NCBI GenBank assembly: GCA_963719855.1
Contig: CAVRDK010000004.1
Location: forward strand, 992,001 to 1,056,000
Source: CAIQPV01 sp963719855
GTDB lineage: Bacteria; Pseudomonadota; Gammaproteobacteria; Burkholderiales; Gallionellaceae
DNA: 64,000 bases
Direction: 5' to 3'
Part shown: positions 1-10,913 of the stretch, piece by piece
Layout of the letters: each line of letters starts with the position of its first letter
Position numbering within the stretch: the stretch's first letter is position 1
Made by a program: the position numbers and the translations under genes
The notes under the pieces: model-generated
Told to the model about the DNA's origin: nothing
Seen by the model: the letters and a program-made list of their open reading frames with translations, nothing else
The model's database searches: none

Positions 1-2121
1 CAGTGGCAAATACTGCAATCGTGGTTTTCCGCCGCCGCCGCAGTGGACTCGCGGCCCACCGTGTTTGTGGTGGGCGATCCAAAACAATCTATCTACCGCT
101 TCCGTCGTGCCGATGCGCGATTATTTGAGGAGGTACGCAAATTTTTGCAGCGCGAATTCGGCGCGCATTACCTCACGCAGAACGAGACGCGGCGCAACGC
201 TCCGGCGGTGCTGAATGCAGTGAACAGCGTATTTTGCGAGCATCCGGACGGCTTCGTGGATTTCGAGAAGCATATTGCCCATCATCAAGACTTGCCTGGC
301 CGTGTCGAGGTGCTGCCATTGGCCGTGGTCGAAAATGCAGGGCTAGCAGTATCGCCGGACAGTCAATTTAGTTTGCGCAATCCGCTCATCAATCCGCGTG
401 AAGAAAATGAAGGCGTTGTGCGCGAAATTGAAGCCGAGCAATTTGCCGCGCACATCGCCGACATCGTGACGAACTGGAGCGTGCAAGGAGAGGGCGGCAC
501 ACTGCGCCGCGCCGAGTACGGCGACATCATGGTGCTGGTGCGAAAGCGCACGCATCTGCGCGTGTATGAGCACGCTTTGCGCGCACGCCATATTCCGTTT
601 TTAACCTCGCGGCGCGGCGGTCTGCTCGATACGCTGGAAGCGGAAGACATTCAGGCGCTGCTGACTTTCCTGATTACCCCGTTCGCCGATCTCGAACTGG
701 CGCAAGCGTTGCGCTCGCCGCTGTTCGCCTGTTCGGATGAGGATTTGATGCAAATAGCAGAAGCAAGGGACAAGGGACAAGGGACAAGGGGTTTTCTTGA
801 GCCTTGCACCTTGAACCTTGCACCTGAAAGCTGGTGGTCACGGCTACAACGCATCGCACAAGACAACACTGCCTCCGCCGAACTGCAGCGCGCCCACCGC
901 CTGCTGCGCGACTGGCTGGCACTCGCCGACAAACTTCCGGTACACGATTTGCTCGACCGTATTTATTTCGAAGGCGATCTGCTGCATCGCTATGCGGCGG
1001 CGCTGCCTGCCGAGATGCATGAAACGGTGCGCGCCAACCAGCAAGCTTTCATGGAAATCGCGCTCAACGTGGACGCCGGGCGCTATCCCAGCCTGCCGCG
1101 CTTCCTCGCCGAGTTGCGGGAATTGCGCGCGGCGGAAAACGAATCGCCGGACGAGGGCAAGGTGGGGGAGGTCGGCAACGCGCTGCGCATTTACACCGTG
1201 CACGAGGCAAAAGGGTTGGAAGCGCCCATCGTCTGGCTGCTGGATGCCAACGACACGCAGCGCAAAGCCGACAGCTACGGCGTGTTGCTCGACTGGCAGC
1301 CCAATGAGCCGCGCCCGGCGCATTTCTCCCTGTTCAGCGACAAACGCGGACGCGGTGCGAAGCGCGCGCCTTACTTCGATGCGGATGAAGCTTATGCGCG
1401 GCGCGAAGAAATGAATCTGCTGTACGTCGCCATGACGCGCGCCAAACAGGCGTTGCTGGTGAGCGGGAACGGCGAACCGGCAGAGACATCCTGGTATGGG
1501 CGCATCGCGGCTACGGTGCAACCAAGTGAAAATTCGCTTCATGCAGAGGCTTCTTCCTCTACCCCTGAACCCCAGGCTGATGTACGCTCCCATGAATTGG
1601 ATGGGGCGCAAGCTGAGTATTTGGCTTCCGATCTCACTGCGTTGCGCCAACCAATTCCAACAGGCCAGCGCGCAGTACGCGCCACTTCTGAGCAGCGCCG
1701 GGGCACTTGGCTACACGCGCTGTTGCAGCACCTCGTTCCGCCACAAGCAGTGAACGATATGGCTGAATTACAACAACGCTGTGGCATTCCACCCAGTGAA
1801 ATGGACTCGCTCTGGCAACAGGCGCAACATTGGCTTGCGCTGCCGCAACTGCAACGCTTCTTTGATTCGCAACACTACCGCAATGCTTGCAATGAAATGC
1901 CCTACGTCAACGCGCACGGCGAATTGAAGCGAATAGATCGTCTGGTGGAATTCGACGATGAAGTGTGGGTGCTGGATTACAAGACCGGAGCCAAGCCGGA
2001 CGTTGCGCCGTATCGAGCGCAGATGCAGGAATATCGCATTGCCATGCAGGCCGTGTATGCGGGCAAGACGGTACGCTGCGCCTTGCTGTTTGCGAATGGG
2101 GCGTTGTGCGAGGTGGAATGA
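1..2121 (+). CDS. AddA/RecB-like UvrD-family helicase-nuclease, 3' part
   Basis: C-terminal 706 residues of a superfamily 1 helicase fused to a RecB-type nuclease, acting in double-strand break processing. The frame is open from base 1, so the gene begins outside the window and the Walker A region is missing. Visible helicase motifs are VVGDPKQSIYRFRRAD near the start, TVHEAKGLEAPIVWLLD (about residue 400) and LLYVAMTRAKQALLVSG (about residue 475). The C-terminus has the nuclease signature RIDRLVEF...VWVLDYKTG followed by a YRAQMQEYR block. This is AddA-like architecture, but a RecB-family paralogue cannot be excluded without the upstream gene. A GGGACAA tandem repeat and CCTTG-rich sequence at about 764-825 are read in frame and look like an insertion. 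Confidence 0.85.
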   Translation, partial: QWQILQSWFSAAAAVDSRPTVFVVGDPKQSIYRFRRADARLFEEVRKFLQREFGAHYLTQNETRRNAPAVLNAVNSVFCEHPDGFVDFEKHIAHHQDLPGRVEVLPLAVVENAGLAVSPDSQFSLRNPLINPREENEGVVREIEAEQFAAHIADIVTNWSVQGEGGTLRRAEYGDIMVLVRKRTHLRVYEHALRARHIPFLTSRRGGLLDTLEAEDIQALLTFLITPFADLELAQALRSPLFACSDEDLMQIAEARDKGQGTRGFLEPCTLNLAPESWWSRLQRIAQDNTASAELQRAHRLLRDWLALADKLPVHDLLDRIYFEGDLLHRYAAALPAEMHETVRANQQAFMEIALNVDAGRYPSLPRFLAELRELRAAENESPDEGKVGEVGNALRIYTVHEAKGLEAPIVWLLDANDTQRKADSYGVLLDWQPNEPRPAHFSLFSDKRGRGAKRAPYFDADEAYARREEMNLLYVAMTRAKQALLVSGNGEPAETSWYGRIAATVQPSENSLHAEASSSTPEPQADVRSHELDGAQAEYLASDLTALRQPIPTGQRAVRATSEQRRGTWLHALLQHLVPPQAVNDMAELQQRCGIPPSEMDSLWQQAQHWLALPQLQRFFDSQHYRNACNEMPYVNAHGELKRIDRLVEFDDEVWVLDYKTGAKPDVAPYRAQMQEYRIAMQAVYAGKTVRCALLFANGALCEVE
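764..825 (+). repeat. Short tandem repeat within the helicase gene
   Basis: Three consecutive GGGACAA units run into a CCTTG-rich stretch that is partly complementary (CAAGG/CCTTG), so the segment could form a hairpin. It is translated in frame as a Gly/Arg/Lys-rich and then Leu/Pro-rich peptide between the helicase blocks DEDLMQIAEA and ESWWSRLQRI. Confidence 0.6.
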
Positions 2122-2147
2122 CCTGTGGGCAGTTGAAAAGTTATAAT
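2118..2147 (+). promoter_or_regulatory. Probable sigma-70 promoter of rdgB
   Basis: A perfect TATAAT hexamer lies at 2142-2147, with ATGACC 18 bp upstream as a weak -35 (4 of 6 matches to TTGACA). Transcription would start near 2154, downstream of the ATG at 2146. This supports the internal ATG at 2179 as the true rdgB start. Confidence 0.55.
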
Positions 2148-2178
2148 GCAAGGCTCGTTATTCACTCCACCAAAAACC

Positions 2179-2766
2179 ATGCAAAAATTAGTTCTCGCTT
2201 CCAACAACCCCGGCAAGCTGCGCGAATTCCAATTCTTGTTGCAGCCGCTCGGCATCGAAGTGCTGACACAGGCACAACTCGGCATCTCCGAAGCAGAGGA
2301 GCCGCACGTCACCTTCGTCGAAAATGCCCTCGCCAAGGCGCGTCACGTCAGCCGTTTGAGCGGCTTGCCCGCGCTGGCGGATGATTCAGGCATCTGCGTT
2401 GCCGCGCTGGACGGCGCGCCCGGTGTCTACTCTGCGCGTTATGCCGGAGACAACCCCAAATCGGATACGCGCAACAATGAAAAGCTGCTGCAAGACATGC
2501 AAGGCGTGGCGGATCGCCGCGCGCATTACTACTGCGTGCTGGTGTTGCTGCACAACGCCGACGATCCGCAGCCTCTGATCGCAGAAGGCGAGTGGCACGG
2601 CGAGATCGCGCATGAAGAATGCGGTGACGGCGGCTTTGGCTACGATCCGTTGTTCTGGTTGCCGGATTTCGGCAAGACCAGCGCGCAACTGGAACATGAA
2701 CAAAAACACGCCATCAGCCATCGCGGCAAAGCGTTAAGGGTGTTGTTGGAGAAGTTGAAGAAATGA
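2179..2766 (+). CDS. rdgB: RdgB/HAM1 family dITP/XTP pyrophosphatase
   Basis: House-cleaning nucleotide pyrophosphatase that hydrolyses dITP, XTP and ITP to monophosphates, keeping deaminated purines out of DNA and RNA. The 195-residue protein has the family hallmarks SNNPGKLREF near the N-terminus, an ADDSGI metal-binding block at about residues 67-72 and GFGYDPLFW near residue 155. An ATG at 2146 adds 11 residues but lies on the promoter -10 element; the start at 2179 gives the canonical MQKLVLASNN opening. It lies between the helicase gene and hemW on the same strand; rdgB next to hemW is a common proteobacterial arrangement. Confidence 0.95.
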   Translation: MQKLVLASNNPGKLREFQFLLQPLGIEVLTQAQLGISEAEEPHVTFVENALAKARHVSRLSGLPALADDSGICVAALDGAPGVYSARYAGDNPKSDTRNNEKLLQDMQGVADRRAHYYCVLVLLHNADDPQPLIAEGEWHGEIAHEECGDGGFGYDPLFWLPDFGKTSAQLEHEQKHAISHRGKALRVLLEKLKK

Positions 2767-2775
2767 TTTAAAAGT

Positions 2776-2837
2776 GTAGGGTGGGCAAGACTTACATGCC
2801 CACACGGGGAATCGGTGGGCAATATTGCCCACCCTAC
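2776..2837. repeat. REP-like inverted repeat between rdgB and hemW
   Basis: The element starts GTAGGGTGGGCA and ends TGCCCACCCTAC, with a second inner GCCCAC/GTGGGC pair, so it folds into a double hairpin. The same GTAGGGTGGGC core flanks the REP-associated transposase at 12290 and 12927, suggesting mobilisation by that enzyme or a relative. Confidence 0.75.
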
Positions 2838-2851
2838 AAAATCCAAAACCC

Positions 2852-4048
2852 ATGACCACACATCTCCTGCAACCCACCGCCCTTAAATCGCAAGCGGTCA
2901 ATTTTAAGGCTTTGCCGCCGCTGTCGTTGTACATCCACATCCCGTGGTGCGTGCGCAAATGTCCGTATTGCGATTTCAATTCGCATGAGGCGTGCGGGGC
3001 ATTTTCGGAGCAGGAATATGTCGCGGCGTTGATCCGCGATCTGGAGTTGGCTTTGCCGCTGATTTGGGGGCGTAAGGTTTATACGGTGTTTTTTGGCGGA
3101 GGTACGCCTAGTTTGTTGAGCGGAGAAAGTGTCGCGGAGATATTGCGCCAAGTGCGCATGTTGTTGCCTCTGGACATGAACGCAGAGATCACGCTGGAGG
3201 CGAATCCCGGCACGGTGGAGGCGGCGCGTTTTGCGGTTTATCGTGAGGCGGGGGTGAATCGTTTGTCGATGGGCATCCAGAGTTTCAACGATGCGCATCT
3301 GCAAGCGCTGGGGCGCATCCACTCTGCCGCTGAGGCCAAGCACGCGATCACCATTGCGCAGCAGCATTTCGACAATATAAACCTCGATTTGATGTATGCG
3401 CTGCCCGATCAAACATTGGAGGAGGCGTTGCAGGATGTGCAAGCTGCGCTGTTATTTTCGCCGCAGCATCTGTCCTGTTATCACCTGACGCTGGAGCCGA
3501 ACACGCTGTTTTATCGCAACCCGCCCTCGTTGCCGGACGATGATGCGAGCAGCGACATGCAGCAGCGTATCGAAGAGTTCCTGGCAGCAAGCGGCTATCA
3601 GCACTACGAGACTTCAGCATTTGCGCAACCTAAAAGGCGCTCGCGTCACAACCTCAACTACTGGCAGTTCGGCGATTATCTGGGCATAGGCGCGGGGGCG
3701 CACAGCAAACTGAGTTTTCCCGATAAGGTGATCCGCCAGGTGCGCTACAAGCAGCCGCAGGAGTATATGCAACAAGCAGCCAAGGGCGCACCGATACAAA
3801 AAGAACATGAAGTGAGCCGCGACGAGCTGGCGTTTGAATTCATGATGAATGCGTTGCGCCTGAACGAAGGCTTTGACAGTGCATTGTTCGGGGAGCGCAC
3901 CAGCCTGCCGCTGCTTGTCATCAGACGCGAACTGGAAGAGGCGGAACGGCGCGGGTTGTTGTTCATCGACCATCAGCGTATCGCGCCGACGCAATTGGGG
4001 CAACGGTTTTTGAATGATTTACTAGAGATATTTTTGGCGGATATGTAG
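2852..4048 (+). CDS. hemW: Radical SAM protein HemW
   Basis: 398-residue HemW, a radical SAM protein of the coproporphyrinogen dehydrogenase family that is now viewed as a heme chaperone rather than an oxygen-independent oxidase. The CX3CX2C iron-sulfur motif CVRKCPYC lies at residues 33-40, followed by FFGGGTPSLL and SMGIQSFNDAHLQALGR. The longer frame from 2825 starts inside the REP-like repeat, so the ATG at 2852 is preferred. Confidence 0.92.
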   Translation: MTTHLLQPTALKSQAVNFKALPPLSLYIHIPWCVRKCPYCDFNSHEACGAFSEQEYVAALIRDLELALPLIWGRKVYTVFFGGGTPSLLSGESVAEILRQVRMLLPLDMNAEITLEANPGTVEAARFAVYREAGVNRLSMGIQSFNDAHLQALGRIHSAAEAKHAITIAQQHFDNINLDLMYALPDQTLEEALQDVQAALLFSPQHLSCYHLTLEPNTLFYRNPPSLPDDDASSDMQQRIEEFLAASGYQHYETSAFAQPKRRSRHNLNYWQFGDYLGIGAGAHSKLSFPDKVIRQVRYKQPQEYMQQAAKGAPIQKEHEVSRDELAFEFMMNALRLNEGFDSALFGERTSLPLLVIRRELEEAERRGLLFIDHQRIAPTQLGQRFLNDLLEIFLADM

Positions 4049-4172
4049 GTTGGGCTTTGCCCGATAACCATGTCCGGCGTGCAGCACCTATCCCCTACCC
4101 CTGCATGGGGGAAGGGACAATCGGCTCTAATGGATTTTTTGGGATAAAGGTTACGGGGAGGGGATATGGGGT

Positions 4173-5024
4173 TTAGAGATTCGCGGACGCTTCACCGTTG
4201 GGGCGCATCGTTTCGGTCACATCCTTGCCGATCCCGCGATAGCCGATAAAGCGGCCGGAGGGGTCGAACATCGGTTCTCCGCTTACCATTAAATATTGCA
4301 GCAAGCCGTCTGGATTGGTTCGGCTGTAGACAAAATCCAGGAATGGCCGCCTGGCGGCCAGGTGAGCTTCAAGGATTTCTCGCTCGGCCTCATTCCAGAG
4401 CGCTCCCTGGTCATCCTTTGTATAGCCCAAGGCATCGTCGATCCGGACCCCGAGCATTTCAAGCACCGGACCAAAAATTTTGGTGAAATGTCCGTTTTCG
4501 TCCTGTTCCCAATACCAGTCGGACGACAGCTCGGTTAGACGGCGAAAACGCGCTTCGCTTGCACGAAGTTCGGCGGTGCGTTCCAGCACCGTTTGTTCCA
4601 GCAACTTGTTGTAATTTTCGAGTTTTCTGTACAACAGCCGCACTTCCAGCATGTTATGGATACGTGTCTGTACTTCGACCACATCAAACGGTTTGGCTAC
4701 AAAATCCTTTGCGCCTGCGGCGAGCGCACGCAGCTTGTGATCCGGTTGAGCCGTAATCACGAGTACGGGAAGGTAGCCATCCGTTTCAATTTTCTTCAGT
4801 TCTTCCATCACCTTGAAGCCATCCATGCCGGGCATCTGCAAATCGAGCAGGATCAGGTCGTAGCTGTTTTTTTGGTGAAGCGTGCAAACTTCATAGGGAT
4901 CATTTGTCGACGCTATGCGCGCATAGCCGACATCACGCAGCATTTCCTCAAGCAGAAGCACATTGGCTTGTTGATCGTCAACGATCAGAATGCTGGCGTT
5001 AAGAATTTCTTGTTTGCTTATCAT
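4173..5024 (-). CDS. Response regulator with receiver and PAS domains
   Basis: Receiver domain (about residues 10-130, phospho-acceptor in LLDLQMPGMDG, conserved Lys in VAKPF), then a coiled-coil linker and a PAS domain (about 155-270) ending in a PAC-like GYRGIGKDVTE block. There is no output enzyme or DNA-binding domain, so it probably relays or modulates signalling by protein contacts. Its receiver is nearly identical to that of the adjacent HD-GYP protein, which begins MISEQEILDASILIVDDQQ; alignment to that start places this one at 5024 (MISKQEIL) rather than at the upstream GTG at 5054. It is last in a minus-strand signalling cluster. Confidence 0.85.
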   Translation of the reverse strand: MISKQEILNASILIVDDQQANVLLLEEMLRDVGYARIASTNDPYEVCTLHQKNSYDLILLDLQMPGMDGFKVMEELKKIETDGYLPVLVITAQPDHKLRALAAGAKDFVAKPFDVVEVQTRIHNMLEVRLLYRKLENYNKLLEQTVLERTAELRASEARFRRLTELSSDWYWEQDENGHFTKIFGPVLEMLGVRIDDALGYTKDDQGALWNEAEREILEAHLAARRPFLDFVYSRTNPDGLLQYLMVSGEPMFDPSGRFIGYRGIGKDVTETMRPNGEASANL

Positions 5025-5063
5025 CATAATTTGTCCAGTTTCGTTTATGAGCACTTCTAAAGT

Positions 5064-6128
5064 CTATGCCGAGTATGCCTCGAAGATACTGCAAAAGGTT
5101 TGGTGGTTTTTCTGGAAGGCCGCAAAAATAACCGGGTCGAAATGCTCCGGCTGAGTGCGGCCATCGCCGTGCGTAATGATATCCATCGCCTTCAGATGGT
5201 CGAGTACGGGCTTGTAGGGCCGCTTGCTGCGGAGGGCATCGTAGATGTCGCAGATATTCATAATACGCGCCGACAGAGGAATTTCTTCACCCCGCTTGCC
5301 ATTCGGATACCCGCTGCCGTCCCAGCGCTCGTGGTGATTGAGTGCGATCTCGGCGCCCATCTTGAGGTAGGGTGACTTGTTGTTGCCGAGGATCTTTGCG
5401 CCCATAGCGGCGTGCCCCTTCATGATTTCCCACTCATCCGGCGTGAAACCGCTCGGCTTGAGCAGGACATGATCGTGGATGCCTATCTTGCCTATATCAT
5501 GCATGGGGCTTGCGAAAAATATCCGTTCGACGAATTCTTCATCCATGCCGAGGATTCTGGCAAGCTCGCGGCTGTAATAGCTGATGCGTTGCACGTGGGC
5601 GCCGGTGTCTGCATCTTTGTGTTCCGCCGCGCGCGTCAAGGTAAAAATGGTTTCCAGATAACTTTCCTGAAGATCGGCGGTTCTTTCGCGCACTCGTTGT
5701 TCCAGCTCATCGTTGTAATTGTGCAATTTCTTGTGCAACAGCCGCACTTCCAGCATGTTATGGATGCGCGTCCGCACTTCGACCAGATCAAACGGTTTAC
5801 TGACAAAATCCTTCGCGCCGGCTGCCAATGCACGCAGCTTGTGGCCCGGCTGGGCAGTGATTACGAGTACCGGAAGGTAGTCATCCGTTTCGATTTCCTT
5901 CAGACTTTCCATCACCTGGAAGCCATCCATGCCGGGCATCTGCAGATCGAGCAGGATCATATCGTAGCGGTTAGTGCGATGCAGCTCGCAGACTGCATAG
6001 GGATCAATCGTCGATGCAATGCCAACATAGCCGATATCACGCAACATTTCCTCAAGCAGAAGCACATTGGCTTGCTGATCGTCAACGATCAGAATGCTGG
6101 CATCAAGAATTTCCTGTTCGCTAATCAT
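5064..6128 (-). CDS. Response regulator with HD-GYP c-di-GMP phosphodiesterase domain
   Basis: 354-residue two-domain protein. An N-terminal receiver (ILLDLQMPGMDG, VSKPF) is joined by a coiled coil to an HD-GYP domain (about residues 155-345) with SPMHDIGKIGIHD and HHERWDGSGYPNG, so both the HD and GYP signatures are intact. The family degrades cyclic di-GMP. The ATG overlaps the stop codon of the upstream hybrid kinase reading frame (6121-6123), implying translational coupling and that the kinase was the original partner. The first 130 residues are a near copy of the receiver in the downstream gene. Confidence 0.92.
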   Translation of the reverse strand: MISEQEILDASILIVDDQQANVLLLEEMLRDIGYVGIASTIDPYAVCELHRTNRYDMILLDLQMPGMDGFQVMESLKEIETDDYLPVLVITAQPGHKLRALAAGAKDFVSKPFDLVEVRTRIHNMLEVRLLHKKLHNYNDELEQRVRERTADLQESYLETIFTLTRAAEHKDADTGAHVQRISYYSRELARILGMDEEFVERIFFASPMHDIGKIGIHDHVLLKPSGFTPDEWEIMKGHAAMGAKILGNNKSPYLKMGAEIALNHHERWDGSGYPNGKRGEEIPLSARIMNICDIYDALRSKRPYKPVLDHLKAMDIITHGDGRTQPEHFDPVIFAAFQKNHQTFCSIFEAYSA

Positions 6129-6303
6129 CGGATTTCCTCGCTTTATTTGTATCGTCCGATCCTATTGCAGCAAATTTCAGCGCCTCGTTCAAGGCGTTCA
6201 TAAATTCATTGACATTGATTGGCTTGGTGAGATAACAAAAAAATCCAGCCTCCAGTCCCTTCTTGATATCGCGTGGCATGGCATTGGCACTGATGGCAAG
6301 CAC
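6121..6303 (-). pseudogene. C-terminal receiver fragment of the split hybrid kinase
   Basis: Encodes the last third of a receiver domain (LAISANAMPRDIKKGLEAGF, then the conserved Lys in YLTKPINVNEF). It continues directly from the frame ending at 6329 if one base is removed from the AAAA run at 6353-6356 (TTTT on the coding strand): DINLPGISG would then read on as GFEALKFLRDDPATAHIPV. The single-base shift in a homopolymer may be a sequencing error or a true mutation. Confidence 0.75.
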
Positions 6304-6328
6304 CGGGATGTGCGCCGTTGCGGGGTCG

Positions 6329-7402
<1,074 letters not shown>

Positions 7403-7719
7403 AGAAGGTGGTCGCGTTGAAGGACACCACCGTTTCCTTGCCGTCTCTGGCGCGCGCGGTAAGTTCGTAATTGATAACTTTCTTTTCGCTCAGCACCAGC
7501 TTGATACTTGCCTCGGCCCGCTCCGGATCGGTGAAGTAATTCTTGAATGGCGCGCCGATCAGCTCGTCACGCGTGCAACCGGTGAGCACCTCCATCTGCT
7601 TGTTTGCGTCGGAAATAATGCCGGACGGATCGGTGGCCATGATCGCGTCCATGTTGGACTCGATCAGTGAGCGCGTGTAGAACTGCTGGTCGCGCAAGCG
7701 CTGATCGAGCAGTTTCTGC

Positions 7720-9424
7720 TCGGCTTCGATCTGCTTGCGCGCAGTGTTGTCGGTGCCGATCAGCAGATAGCCGATGATGGCGCCCTGCGCGTCGCGCAAC
7801 GCGGTGACCGATACCACCGCCGGGAAGCGGCTGCCGTCCTTGCGGATGTAGGTCAGTTCGTAAATATCCTCGATGCCGCGCGATGCCTTGAACACCAACG
7901 CCTCGAAGCCCGGCGCAATCGGGGTTTCGAGTTCTGCGCTCAACGTCTTGGCGCGCGCGATCACTTCCTGCGGATCGGAAATCTCGGCCGGGGTGATCTT
8001 GTTCATCACGTCGGCAGCCGCATAGCCCAGCATGCGCTCCGCGCCGACGTTGAAAATCTGAATCACGCCCTTGGCGTCCGTGGCGATACTGGAGAAGTTG
8101 GCGCTGTCGAAAATCGCTTTCTGCAAAGCCCCCGCCTTGAGCAGCGCTTCTTCCGCCTGCTTGCGCGCGGTGTTGTCGGTGCCGATCAGCAGGTAGCCGA
8201 TGATGGTGTTTTCATCGTCGCGCAGCGCCGTGACCGACACGACTGCCGGGAAGCGGCTGCCGTCCTTGCGGATATAGGTCAGTTCGTAAATATCCTCGAT
8301 GCCGCGCGATGCCTTGAACACCAGCGCCTCGAAGCCCGGCTCAATCTGGGTTCCGAGTTCGACGCTCAACGCTTCCGCGCGCGCGACCACTTCCTCTGGG
8401 TCGGAAATCTCGGCGGGCGTGATCTTGTTCATCACGTCGGCAGCCGCGTAGCCCAGCATGCGTTCCGCGCCGACGTTGAAAATCTGAATTACGCCCTTTG
8501 CATCGGTGGCGATACTCGAGAAGTTGGCGCTGTCGAAAATCGCTTTCTGCAAAGCGCCCGCCTTGAGCAGCGCCTCTTCCGCCTGCTTGCGCGCGGTGTT
8601 GTCGGTGCCGATCAGCAGGTAGCCGATGATGGCGTTTTCATCGTCGCGCAGCGCGGTGACGGATACGACCGCCGGGAAGCGGCTGCCGTCCTTGCGGATG
8701 TAGGTCAGTTCGTAAATATCCTCGATGCCGCGCGATGCCTTGAACACCAGCGCCTCGAAGCCCGGCGTAATCGGTGTATCCAATTCCAGACTCAGAACTG
8801 CTGCTCGCGCGACCACTTCCTCTGGATCGGAAATCTCGGCCGGGGTGATCTTGTTCATCACGTCTGCGGCCGCGTAGCCCAGCATGCGCTCGGCGCCGAC
8901 GTTGAAAATCTGAATCACGCCCTTCGCGTCGGTGGCGATACTGGAGAAGTTGGCGCTGTCGAAAATCGCTTTCTGCAAAGCCCCCGCCTTGAGCAGCGCT
9001 TCTTCCGCCTGCTTGCGCGCGGTGTTATCGGTGCCGATCAACAGGTAGCCGATGATGGTGTTTTCATCGTCGCGCAGCGCGGTGACGGATACGACCGCCG
9101 GGAAGCGGCTGCCGTCCTTGCGGATGTAGGTCAGCTCGTAAATATCCTCGATGCCGCGCGATGCCTTGAACACCAGCGCCTCGAAGCCCGGCTCAATCTG
9201 GGTTCCGAGTTCGACGCTCAACGCTTCTGCGCGCGCGACCACTTCCTCTGGGTCGGAAATCTCGGCGGGCGTAATTTTGTTCATCACATCTGCGGCGGTG
9301 TAGCCCAGCATGCGTTCCGCGCCGACGTTGAAAATCTGAATCACGCCCTTGGCGTCCGTGGCGATGCTCGAAAAATTGGCGCTGTCGAAAATCGCGCGCT
9401 GCAAAGCCCCCGCTTTAAACAGCG
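7720..9424 (-). repeat. Four 426-bp tandem repeats encoding PAS domains
   Basis: The same CTGCAAAGC landmark recurs at 8121, 8547, 8973 and 9399, an exact 426-bp period (142 codons). The units are near-identical at DNA level and differ mostly in the segment after EISDPEEVVARA. A fifth related copy lies apart at about 10310-10740. Expansion by unequal recombination is the simplest explanation. Confidence 0.9.
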
Positions 9425-10913
9425 CCTCTTCGGCCCGCTTGCGTTCGTTGATGTTATTCATCACGATGCGGAGTACGGGCGCGCCATTGTCCTGCGCGGC
9501 GGTGATGGACAGTTGCATCCAGATTTGCGTGCCGTTGTTTACCATGCGCAACTCGCATTTCTGCGCTTCACCGGTCTTGCCAAGCTGTTTGTGCAGCAGG
9601 TAGTAAATGTCTGCGTCTTCCTTGATGATGAAGCGGGAGATCGGCTGCCTGACTAGCTCGTTCCGGGACAGGCCCAGCAAGGTGGCGGTGGTGAGGTTGG
9701 CCTCCATGATCAGCCCCTGCTCGCTGACGGTGCAATAGCCCACCGGGGCGAAGTCATAGAGGTCGAAATAGCGCTCCTGCGAGATATGCAGTTCCTCCTG
9801 CGAAGTGCGCAGTTCCTCGTTCTGCATTTCCAGTTCGGCCTGTTGCTCTTCCAGGGTCTGCTGCACTGCATATTCCTCGGTGACATCGCGGAACACCAGC
9901 ACGGCGCCGATCACCTGGCCGTCGCGGTTGCGTATCGGTGCGCAACTGTCGGCGATAGCGCACTCGCTGCCATCGCGTGCAATCAGTACGGTGTGGTTGG
10001 CCAGCCCCTGTATCGTGCCATGCGCCAAAGTTTCCATTACCGGGATCGTGGCGGGTTGACGGGTTTCCTGATTGATGATGTGAAAAACCTCGTCCACCGG
10101 GTGACCGCTGGCTTGTGCCTGCGTCCAACCGGTGAGTTGTTCGGCAAGGGGGTTCAGCAGCGTTACACGCGCTTCGGCATCGGTGGCGATCACGGCATCG
10201 CCGATGGAGTTGAGCGTAACGGCGAGCCTTTCCTCGCTGACCTGCAAGGTGGCGTTGGTCTGCTGCAGTTGTTTATTCGTCTCCTCATGAATCTCGAGCA
10301 AATGCTGGCGCTCTGCTTCGACCTGCTTGCGCGTGGTATTGTCGGTGCCGATCAACAGATAACCGATGATTGCATTTTGAGCGTCGCGCAATGCCGTAAC
10401 CGACACGATGGCCGGGAAGCGGCTGCCGTCCTTGCGGATGTAGGTCAGTTCGTAAATATCCTCGATGCCGCGCGATGCCTTGAACACCAGGGCCTCGAAG
10501 CCCGGTGCAATCGGGGTTTCGAGCTCGACGCTTAGCGCTTGCGCGCGCGCGATCACTTCCTGCGCATCGGAAATGTCGGCCGGGGTGATCTTGTTCAGGA
10601 CTTCGGCGGCTGTGTAGCCCAGCATGCGTTCGGCGCCGACATTGAAAATTTGAATTACGCCCTTCTCGTCGGTGGCGATACTCGAAAAGTTGGCGCTGTT
10701 GAGAATCGCGTTCTGCAAGGCTCCGGTTTTAAGCAAGGCTTTCTGGCGTTTAGACTCAGCGATGCCCTCCGTCGTACCAGCGGCGGGTTTGAGAATAGCG
10801 GGATCGCGGGTTTCTTCGGACATTGGGGTTACCGTTTATGCAAATCGTAAAATATGCTAATGTTTAAACAACTTATACGCTAATTTGGCTACCAACAAAC
10901 ATATCTTTGGCAT

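Noticed and set aside
844..1650. 268-aa open frame on the minus strand
   Set aside because: Antisense shadow of the helicase gene; no family motif, and the plus-strand frame has clear helicase motifs.
2146..2178. Upstream ATG for rdgB
   Set aside because: It overlaps a perfect TATAAT -10 element and adds residues outside the conserved family start.
4047..4172. Hairpins downstream of hemW considered as terminator
   Set aside because: GGTTGGGC/GCCC and TCCCC/GGGGA can pair, but no U-run follows in either direction.
9786..10535. 249-aa plus-strand frame
   Set aside because: Shadow of the PAS gene on the opposite strand.
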